Shown here: positions 29,888-37,672 of the stretch, one piece after another
How the letters are laid out: every line of letters starts with the position of its first letter
How positions within the stretch are numbered: position 1 is the stretch's first letter
From: Planctomycetota bacterium
GTDB lineage: Bacteria; Planctomycetota; Phycisphaerae; UBA1845
DNA length: 46,632 nt
Direction: 5' to 3'
Assembly: GCA_024278695.1 (NCBI GenBank)
Contig: JAJRSR010000211.1
Span: 1-46,632 of the forward strand
Notes under the pieces: model-generated
Seen by the model: only the letters and a program-made list of their open reading frames with translations
Databases searched by the model: none
What the model was told of the DNA's origin: nothing
Translations under genes and position numbers: made by a program

Positions 29888-30883
29888 TTAAGCGGCCAAG
29901 TATCGTTCTTCCAGTGTCAAACGCATTTTCTTGAGTGCGTTGTTCTGGATCTGTCGGACACGTTCTTTGGTGACACCGATGATCTGCCCAACCTGCTCCA
30001 GCGTTTTGGCCTTTGCGTCGGTCGGCTCCACATGGATGCCCAGTGCGAAGCGTTCACGGATGACTGTCGTTTCTACGTTGCTCAATCCCGCGAGGTTGTT
30101 CACGAAGATGTCTTTGAGCTCATCCACGCAATCGTTTTCAATGCTGACGCGGCGACTGTCTACGAAGTCGCTGCGTTCCATAGCCGGATCAAACTCTGTC
30201 GGGAAGGTGCCGCGGTAACGACCCGCGCGCATGGCCACCCGTGAGAAGCTCTTGAGAATGGCACGGCAGGAATATGTGCTGAACTTATACCCGCGCGAGC
30301 TATCGAATTTCTCGACGCTACGAAGCAATGCCATGTTGCCTTCACTGACCATCTCATTGAAATCGATATGGGTCAGCTTCGTGCGTTTGGCCATCGCCAA
30401 GACGAGCGGCATATTGAGACGCACGACGACAGCCCGAGCTGCGAGCGCCCGATGGCCCCACGCCAGCAGGTTACGCATGGCGGTGGCTGAAAGACGCTTA
30501 TCCGCGAACTGGTGCAGGATCGTGGCGATCTTGAGCCGTGCGAAATTGTACCGCATGAACAGGTGCTGCTCTTGTGCGTGTGTGAGCGTCGGGACGCGCT
30601 CGCCGGAGGTGACAGCGTCGCTGATCTCGTCCGGGTGTGTCTCAAAACGCGTGGCGGTCTTCGAAATCAGTTTGGCCGTCGCGACGAACAGGTCGCGCTC
30701 AATCGAAGGCGTATCGAAGTCCGGATGGTCTACGAAGTAATACGTCTCCGAGAGCAAACGTTCGAGCAGGACTGCGTCTTCTACAGACAGCGTCTCGCGG
30801 GTGCTATCGGTTGGCGGCTTGGCCATCGGGATCCAGCCCGATCCGATTTTGACCTTGACGGCAGTACTCATGTCTAGGGCCAT
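29888..30883 (-). CDS. RNA polymerase sigma-70 family factor (RpoD-like regions 2-4, divergent region 2.3-2.4)
   Basis: NMPLVLAMAKRTKLTHIDFNEMVSEGNMALLRSVEKFDSSRGYKFSTYSCRAILKSFSR; KTLEQVGQIIGVTKERVRQIQNNALKKMR (region 4.2 HTH); AAAGGAG 8 nt before ATG 30883. Confidence 0.92.
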   Translation of the reverse strand: MALDMSTAVKVKIGSGWIPMAKPPTDSTRETLSVEDAVLLERLLSETYYFVDHPDFDTPSIERDLFVATAKLISKTATRFETHPDEISDAVTSGERVPTLTHAQEQHLFMRYNFARLKIATILHQFADKRLSATAMRNLLAWGHRALAARAVVVRLNMPLVLAMAKRTKLTHIDFNEMVSEGNMALLRSVEKFDSSRGYKFSTYSCRAILKSFSRVAMRAGRYRGTFPTEFDPAMERSDFVDSRRVSIENDCVDELKDIFVNNLAGLSNVETTVIRERFALGIHVEPTDAKAKTLEQVGQIIGVTKERVRQIQNNALKKMRLTLEERYLAA

Positions 30884-31135
30884 CTCACTCACTCCTTTCG
30901 CTCAATCCACCCCCTCAATGGTGCGGAGGCCCGAAAACTTCAGGGCCGAGAAAAAGCCGCTTCATTGAGTAGTACGAAGCTCAAAGTGGTTTGGATGTCC
31001 CAACTTGTCGAGACGGCGTGATGATGCAGACGCACCATGCACACAAACCAAAAGAAAACTACGTACTCATTTCTGAGCTAGGGAGAATGGCGAAAGGTGG
31101 GGGACCGACTTGCCGTTTATTCCAATGTCTACCGG

Positions 31136-31164
31136 AGTATACCACACCTTTTGGCCCAAGACAA
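31136..31164 (-). promoter_or_regulatory. Putative sigma70-type promoter for the sigma-factor gene
   Basis: Minus strand TTGTCT (31164-31159), 17-bp spacer, TATACT (31141-31136); implies a roughly 245-nt leader. Confidence 0.4.
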
Positions 31165-31259
31165 GCGAAATCGAAGAAAACAATGACTCCCGTGCGGATA
31201 CGCCCATAAGTGGAGGCTGGCGGATTGGACGTTATCTTTCTTACAGGGCTAGGGTTACG

Positions 31260-32546
31260 TTATTCGTGGCGGAGCGCTTCGATGGGGTCGAGTTGGGCGG
31301 CTGCCAGCGCCGGATACATCCCGAAGAAAATGCCCACGAGCACCGATAGACCGAAACTAACGCCCACGGACCAGACGGAAACGACCGTTTGCCACTCGGC
31401 CAGGTGCGAGACAAGATGCGCCCCGATGATACCGGCAATCGCCCCGATGATCCCGCCCGTGGTCGAGAGCACGACGGTTTCGACGAGAAATTGCACGGTG
31501 ATGTGGCGTTGCCGCGCACCCAGCGCACGTCGAATGCCGATCTCCCGGGTACGTTCCGTCACGGTGGCGAGCATGATGTTCATGATACCGATGCCGCCGA
31601 CGAGAAGCGAAATCCCCGCGATGAAGCCGAGCGTGAGTTTGCGGTTGCGTTCCTTTTTCTCGGCCAGCTTGAGCTGCGCCAGTGGCACACGCACGTCGTA
31701 ATCGAGCGTCTTGTGGTTGTGCTCCAAGACGCGTTTGACCATCTCGGATACGGGCAGCACGTGTTCAAGCTCATCGACCGTAACGTAAAGTCCGGAGTAT
31801 TGGACCTTGGTCATCTCCCGTGAGCCGGACGTTCTTCGGACCGTGGTTTCTCCGAAACGTGTGGTGGCCGTCGGAAACGGTACGAGGATTTCTCGATTGA
31901 GGTTGCGCTCTTCGACGCCACGCGCGGGTGCGCCTGCGGTCTGCACTGGTTCGAGCACGCCGATGACGGTGAACGGCACGCCGCCGTTCTGCTTGGCCGC
32001 GACGATGGTTTGTCCGAGCGGGTCGGTAAACGGAAAAAGCTCCTGTCGGACCTCATCGCCGATGACGCAGACGTTGAGTTTCTCGGCGGCATCCATCGCG
32101 GAAAGAGACCGGCCGCTGCTGACGCTCACGTTGACAACTTCGAAAAACTCGGGCGTCGTACCCACGACCTTCATCACGGCCTTGTGTTCACCATGTCTTG
32201 CCTGGAACGCCACGGCCTTCATCGGCACGACATGCTCAATATGGGGGACCGTGTTTTTGATACTGCCGACATCTTCATCGTGGATGCCGTAGGCGATGAG
32301 GTTGGTGTTGCGCGAGGATGACTGCCCCGTTTGCTGCGGCTTCACCGAGTTGATGATGATGTTTTTGGTGCCGAGAAGCTGGATCAGTCGCATTTCGTCG
32401 GCCGAAGCGCCCTCACTGATCGAGAGCATGCAAATAACCGCGGCCACGCCGAAGATAATGCCGAGCGATGTCAGCAACGACCGCAGTTTGTGCAGCCGCA
32501 GGTTGTTCAGCCCGAGCTTGACGGTTTCAATGCCGAAGGTTTTCAC
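31260..32546 (-). CDS. ABC transporter permease, MacB/FtsX type
   Basis: NNLRLHKLRSLLTSLGIIFGVAAVICMLSISEG..., C-terminal LTLGFIAGISLLVGGIGIMNIMLATVTERTREIGIRRALGARQRHI... Confidence 0.93.
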   Translation of the reverse strand: MKTFGIETVKLGLNNLRLHKLRSLLTSLGIIFGVAAVICMLSISEGASADEMRLIQLLGTKNIIINSVKPQQTGQSSSRNTNLIAYGIHDEDVGSIKNTVPHIEHVVPMKAVAFQARHGEHKAVMKVVGTTPEFFEVVNVSVSSGRSLSAMDAAEKLNVCVIGDEVRQELFPFTDPLGQTIVAAKQNGGVPFTVIGVLEPVQTAGAPARGVEERNLNREILVPFPTATTRFGETTVRRTSGSREMTKVQYSGLYVTVDELEHVLPVSEMVKRVLEHNHKTLDYDVRVPLAQLKLAEKKERNRKLTLGFIAGISLLVGGIGIMNIMLATVTERTREIGIRRALGARQRHITVQFLVETVVLSTTGGIIGAIAGIIGAHLVSHLAEWQTVVSVWSVGVSFGLSVLVGIFFGMYPALAAAQLDPIEALRHE

Positions 32547-32602
32547 GACGCTGCCTTAGTACTTCTTCACACTCGCAGGTCGTAACAAACCATCGCCCGC
32601 GA

Positions 32603-34126
32603 TCAATCGCCGAACTTGATGCCCTGTGCCAGCGGGAGCTCGGTTGAGTAGTTGATCGTGTTCGTCTGCCGCCGCATGTAGGCTTTCCATGCGTCGGACC
32701 CCGACTCACGACCGCCACCGGTCTCCTTCTCGCCGCCGAACGCGCCGCCGATCTCGGCACCACTGGTACCGATGTTCACATTGGCGATTCCGCAATCACT
32801 ACCCGCAGCCGTCAGGAACTTCTCAGCTTCTAGTAGGTTCTTGGTGAACACTGCCGAGCTAAGACCCTGCGGCACGCCGTTGTGCAGCTCGATCGCCTCG
32901 TCCAGTGTAGCATAGGGGATGAGATAAAGGATCGGCGCTAATGTCTCATCTTGTACGATCTGGTACTCGTTCTTGGCGTTGGCGATGCACGGTGTGACGT
33001 AGCAGCCGCCGGGGTAGGCGTCGCCGCTGAGCCGCTCGCCGCCGTAGAGTACCTCCCCGCCGGCTTCCTTCAGCTTGGCGATGGCGTTCATCATGTCATC
33101 GACAGCGCCCTGGTTAATCAGTGGACCCATGAGCGTGCTTGGCTCCAGCGGGTTGCCGATGGGCACCTGCTTGTAGGCGGCAAGCAGCTTGTCGGTCAGC
33201 TCGCCACGGATGGATTCATGGATAATGACGCGCCGCGTGGACGTGCACCGCTGCCCGGCCGTACCCACCGCGCCAAACACGATCGCGCGGACGGCCATGT
33301 CAATATCAGCCTCCGGCGTTACGATGATCGCGTTATTACCACCGAGTTCGAGAATGGCGCGGCCCAATCGCTTACCGACGACCTCACCCACGCGGTACCC
33401 CATGCGGCAGCTTCCCGTCGCAGAGATCAGCGGGATGCGCCGGTCGTTGATGAGCGCCTCACCGACGGAGCTACCCTTGCCAATGACCAGACTAAACAGC
33501 GCCGGGTCCGCGCCGACGTCCTTGCATACCTGCTCCGCGATCTTGGTACAGGCGATCGCGGTGAGCGGCGTGGATGACGACGGTTTCCAGATGGTGGCGT
33601 CGCCGCAGACGTTGGCCAGGGCTGAGTTCCACGCCCAAACCGCGACGGGGAAGTTAAACGCGCTGATGACACCGATGGAACCGAGCGGGTGCCACTGCTC
33701 ATACATCCGGTGACCCGGACGCTCGGAGTGCATGGTCAGGCCGTATAGCTGTCGCGAGAGCCCAACGGCGAAGTCGCAGATGTCGATCATCTCCTGGACC
33801 TCACCCTCACCCTCTGGGCGGATCTTGCCCATCTCCATCGTGACCAGCGCGCCGAGCGCGGCCTTCTTCTCACGAAGGGCGTTGCCGAGCTGGCGGACGA
33901 GTTCTCCGCGATGAGGGGCCGGTGTGGTGCGCCACGTGCGGTAGGCCTCATGCGCCCGCGCCGCGATGCGGTCGTATTCCTCAACCGTGATCTGCGTCAC
34001 GTTGGCGATGGTTGCGCCGTCGATGGGGGAGGCTGATTCGAGTTTGTCACCCGAGCCGATCCACTCACCGCAGAAGCCGCCAAGGTTGTTAGATTCAATG
34101 CCGAGCGTTTTGAGTACGTCTGTCAT
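32603..34126 (-). CDS. NAD-dependent aldehyde dehydrogenase, ALDH7/AmaB-like
   Basis: MYEQWHPLGSIGVISAFNFPVAVWAWNSALANVCGDATIWKPSSSTPLTA, LELGGNNAIIVTPEAD, GAVGTAGQRCTSTRR. Confidence 0.93.
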   Translation of the reverse strand: MTDVLKTLGIESNNLGGFCGEWIGSGDKLESASPIDGATIANVTQITVEEYDRIAARAHEAYRTWRTTPAPHRGELVRQLGNALREKKAALGALVTMEMGKIRPEGEGEVQEMIDICDFAVGLSRQLYGLTMHSERPGHRMYEQWHPLGSIGVISAFNFPVAVWAWNSALANVCGDATIWKPSSSTPLTAIACTKIAEQVCKDVGADPALFSLVIGKGSSVGEALINDRRIPLISATGSCRMGYRVGEVVGKRLGRAILELGGNNAIIVTPEADIDMAVRAIVFGAVGTAGQRCTSTRRVIIHESIRGELTDKLLAAYKQVPIGNPLEPSTLMGPLINQGAVDDMMNAIAKLKEAGGEVLYGGERLSGDAYPGGCYVTPCIANAKNEYQIVQDETLAPILYLIPYATLDEAIELHNGVPQGLSSAVFTKNLLEAEKFLTAAGSDCGIANVNIGTSGAEIGGAFGGEKETGGGRESGSDAWKAYMRRQTNTINYSTELPLAQGIKFGD

Positions 34127-34240
34127 GACCAGGGCCTTCTATTTCTCTATCGTTCTCTATTGATTCGTCAGTTCGATTCGATTGGTTTCGTTAGTACGGT
34201 CGTCGATTCGCCGGATCCCGAGCGATTCTCCAGTTCTCGT

Positions 34241-34303
34241 AGGTCGGGCACCGCCCGACGCCTTCCACCAACGCCGTGGCGTTTCGTCGGGCAGAACCCG
34301 ACC
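34241..34303. repeat. REPIN-like element: two short hairpins in inverted orientation
   Basis: GTCGGGC-ACC-GCCCGAC (34243-34259) and GTCGGG-CAGAA-CCCGAC (34286-34302); the two arms are imperfect inverted copies; central ACGCCGTGGCGT. Confidence 0.6.
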
Positions 34304-34540
34304 GATCGGCCTGCGGCGCACGCATTGTTGCGCCACGCCGTGCCGCGTCATCGCGGAAAACACCGCCGAACAAGGCAGAATAGCCGAGCGGCAGGGGACG
34401 TCAACTGTTGGCGCGGGTCGGTCGTTATGGCGCACCGCGTAATTTTCAGGGGCGGCAGCGGTTCGAAATCGCAGCAGGTGCGCCGGCTACTCCTCGGGTT
34501 TCGTCTTGCTCGCCGCGAGTACGCCAGCAATGGCACCACC

Positions 34541-34621
34541 CAGGCCCGTCGCACATTAAGTTCCTTTTGCCGCAAGGACTTGCATCAAGAACTCGTTGTT
34601 CCAGCCGGCCATTTCGCTCTT
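34541..34621 (+). repeat. Dispersed intergenic repeat, copy 2
   Basis: CAGGCCCGTCGCACATTAAGTTCCTTTTGCCGCAAGGACTTGCATCAAGAACTCGTTGTTCCAGCCGGCCATTTCGCTCTT; matches 14227-14321. Confidence 0.95.
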
Positions 34622-34650
34622 TCCTTTTGATGCTGCTTGCGGTTTCCGTT

Positions 34651-34690
34651 CGATTCGTGTTCCCCCGCAACTGAAGCTACGAGCCATCCG
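34651..34690 (+). repeat. REP-like dispersed element, copy C
   Basis: CGATTCGTGTTCCCCCGCAACTGAAGCTACGAGCCATCCG. Confidence 0.7.
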
Positions 34691-34787
34691 CCCCGGCAGC
34701 CCAGCAGTCGTTTCATTCGACAGGCCGTGCCTGATCTTCTACCTTGCCTGTGCTCGACGTATATCTGTCCAGGGAGGTGATGGTCAA

Positions 34788-36572
34788 GTGAAATCTGTTC
34801 TTGAAGAATTGTCACGGCGCGTGCGTACGGCGATGGTCAAAGTCGGTGCGGACGGTGATCCGATCGTGCGCGCGTCCCAGGATGCGAAGTTTGGTGACTA
34901 CCAATCCAACGCCGCGATGGGCCTGGCCAAGAAGCTCGGCAAGAAGCCGCGTGACCTGGCCGCTGAGATCGTAGCCGCCCTCGAAATCGACGACATCTGC
35001 GAACCGGCGGAGATTGCCGGACCGGGGTTTATCAATCTGACGCTGAAGCCGAGTTATCTTGGCAAGCTATTGACCGGAGTTCCTTCGGTCGCGGACGGTG
35101 GTCTGGATCGACTTGGAATTGAGCCGACCGCAGACCCGCAGGTTGTGGTCGTGGACCTTTCGAGTCCGAATCTGGCGAAAGAAATGCACGTGGGTCACCT
35201 GCGGAGCACGGTGATCGGTGATTGCATCTGCCGCGTGCTCGAGTTTGAGGGTCACACCGTTCACCGTGAGAACCACGTCGGTGATTGGGGAACGCAGTTT
35301 GGCATGCTTGTGGCGCACCTGCTTCGTGAAAAGCCGGATATCATCGACCACCCGGATGAGCTGGTTATCGCCGATCTCGAATCATTTTATGTGGCCGCGA
35401 AGAACCGCTTCGACGCCGATGAGGCGTTCAAGGCGGAGTCACGCGAAACGGTAGTCAAATTGCAGCAGGGTGATCCGACGACTCGAAAAATCTGGAAAGC
35501 CTTTTGCGATGAGTCGCTCCGGCATTGTCACGACATCTACGACCGGCTCCAAGTGCGCCTGACGGATCGCGGCGAGAGTTATTACACCGATCGCATGGAA
35601 GAAATCATCGGTCGGATCGAAAAGAAGATGGTCGGTGCTGATGGCGGGTGGATCAGAGAGAGCGACGGGGCGCTGTGCTTCTTTCTCGATGGCTTTACGA
35701 CGCGAGACGGAGAGCCGCTGCCGATGATCGTACGCAAGTCGGACGGGGGGTTTAATTACGCCACCTCAGACCTCGCGACGATCACACACCGTGTGGAGGA
35801 ACTCGGGGCCACACGGATTTTGTATGTCGTTGGGCTTCCGCAGAAGCAACACTTTGAGATGGTCTTTGCCGGAGCCAGGAAGGTCGGCTTCGCTGGTGAT
35901 GACGTCGCGCTTGAACATCTTGGCTTCGGCAGCGTGCTGTCCAAATCGGGCGTGATGTTCAAGACGCGTGAGGGCGGCACGTTTAAGCTAAAGGCACTGC
36001 TCGATGAAGCCGTTGAGCGGGCGCTGGCCGTGCTGCGCGAGCAGGATCGCGATGGCGGCTTCTCCGAGGCGCAGGCGGCCAAGACGGCGGAGATCGTCGG
36101 GATCGGCGCGGTGAAGTATTTTGACTTGGCCCACGCAAGGCAGAGCGACTACAAGTTCGACATTGACCACATGCTGGCGATGGAAGGCAACACCGCGCCC
36201 TACATGATGTACGCCTATGCGCGGATCCGTTCGATCGGACGCAAGGCCGGTGTGGCGGTGGGTGCGCTACCGGCGGATGAGCCGATTCTGTTGGAGCATC
36301 CCACGGAGATCGCGTTGGCGGTGAAGCTCGTGCAGTTCTCCGAGACGCTGCACGGCATCGCACGCGAGCTGCGTCCGAATGTGCTGACGGAATACCTCTA
36401 TGAGCTAGCGAAAGCCTTCAGCCGGTTCTACGACAAGAAGAACGGCGTCCGCGTGATCGATGCGACGCCCGAAAGCGTCAGAAACTCTCGGTTGCGTTTG
36501 TGCGATCTTACCGCCCGGACGCTCAAGCTCGGGCTAGGGTTGTTGGGGATCGAAACCGTCGAGCGGATGTAG
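34788..36572 (+). CDS. argS: Arginyl-tRNA synthetase
   Basis: [88 protein letters not shown]-type motif; GTG start 34788 preceded by AGGGAGGTGAT. Confidence 0.95.
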   Translation: [594 protein letters not shown]

Positions 36573-36701
36573 ATGGATGTATGAGGACGGCCCTTTGTAC
36601 GGCCTCGGCCGGAAGGTTTGCCCGCGACGGGGTGCTCCATTGTCTGCCGTGGGCGAACGGTGGGGAACGGACAGCTCGAAACGGTATTGACAGTGCCCGT
36701 T

Positions 36702-36740
36702 CGATTCGTGTTCCCCGCAGCTAAAACCGCAGGTCACCCA
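36702..36740 (+). repeat. REP-like dispersed element, copy D
   Basis: CGATTCGTGTTCCCCGCAGCTAAAACCGCAGGTCACCCA. Confidence 0.75.
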
Positions 36741-36772
36741 AGCATGCTACCGTTTGTTCAAGCACTCAGGCA

Positions 36773-36821
36773 CAAAAAAGCGTGAACCGTAACGCCGCTT
36801 TTCACGTCGTACGGTTCACGC
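36773..36821 (-). terminator. Rho-independent terminator downstream of rpsR
   Basis: 11-bp perfect stem GCGTGAACCGT (36780-36790) / ACGGTTCACGC (36811-36821); minus strand continues TTTTTTG. Confidence 0.8.
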
Positions 36822-36890
36822 GGTATTCTGTCGTATCAGCCTGGGATCCAATGCTCCCGGAGAGCACCGATCTCGCCCTTACGCGCCGTT

Positions 36891-37142
36891 CTAAACGCCA
36901 GCGTAGGGGATCAGCGCCATGAAGCGGGATCGCTTGATGGCCTGCTTCAAGACGTTCTGCTCTTGGGCAGTGGTGCCAGCGCGTTTGCGTGACATGAGCT
37001 TGCTGCTCGACGTCAAAAACTTACGCAGCAGTTCCACTTCTTTGTAGTCGACGGTCGGTCCGACCCATTCGCCGCGCTTGCGGTCACCGAATCGCTGTGC
37101 GGACCGGAACGTCTTACCTCGTTGCTGTTGCTCTCTTGCCAT
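36891..37142 (-). CDS. rpsR: 30S ribosomal protein S18
   Basis: VDYKEVELLRKFLTSSSKLMSRKRAGTTAQEQNVLKQAIKRSRFMALIPYAG. Confidence 0.95.
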   Translation of the reverse strand: MAREQQQRGKTFRSAQRFGDRKRGEWVGPTVDYKEVELLRKFLTSSSKLMSRKRAGTTAQEQNVLKQAIKRSRFMALIPYAGV

Positions 37143-37237
37143 GCGGTCTCTTTCGTTAATTCTCTTGCGGCATGCTAACCCCGGAAACCCGTGGCTGCCG
37201 CTGTCCCGGGGAGGCTCTTCGAGCCTCCATGAACCCT

Positions 37238-37447
37238 CTAACCTGTTTCGGCCATGACCCTTTCAAACTCGCCGGGGTCGGCCTCCTGCGACTCCTCGAC
37301 CAGCATGATCGGGATACCGTCGCGGATCGGATACTTTCGCCGCGTTGCCGCGTCGGTCGAATAGAGCCAATCACCAACCTGCACCAAAGGAACACGGGCC
37401 ACCGGGCACTCCATGATCTTGAGCAGGTCGCTGTTAATCTCGGCCAT
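37238..37447 (-). CDS. Trm112-like small protein with degenerate zinc site
   Basis: MAEINSDLLKIMECPVARVPLVQVGDWLYSTDAATRRKYPIRDGIPIMLVEE. Confidence 0.8.
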   Translation of the reverse strand: MAEINSDLLKIMECPVARVPLVQVGDWLYSTDAATRRKYPIRDGIPIMLVEESQEADPGEFERVMAETG

Positions 37448-37584
37448 CACAACACCTCGAAAGCGGCTGACCACCCACGAATGCTCAATTGGGCACCGGT
37501 CACCAACCACCGAACAAGCCGGGGATTGTAGCTGAAAGCGGTTATCCTGCAACGGCACAACCGGCCAGCCTCGCGGCTGCAACT

Positions 37585-37613
37585 TTGACCATGCGTTCGT
37601 ACACTCGTATGAT
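37585..37613 (+). promoter_or_regulatory. Putative sigma70-type promoter for acnA
   Basis: TTGACC (37585-37590), 17-bp spacer, TATGAT (37608-37613), 59 nt upstream of ATG. Confidence 0.55.
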
Positions 37614-37672
37614 AGCGGTTTTCCCAGTTTGGCACTGGTTTTTTGCCGTAGGACGATAGGGACGATCAAACC

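Noticed and set aside
34160-34630. 156-aa plus-strand ORF spanning the repeat cluster
   Set aside because: Runs across REPIN-like and 81-bp repeat sequence; low-complexity composition, probably chance.
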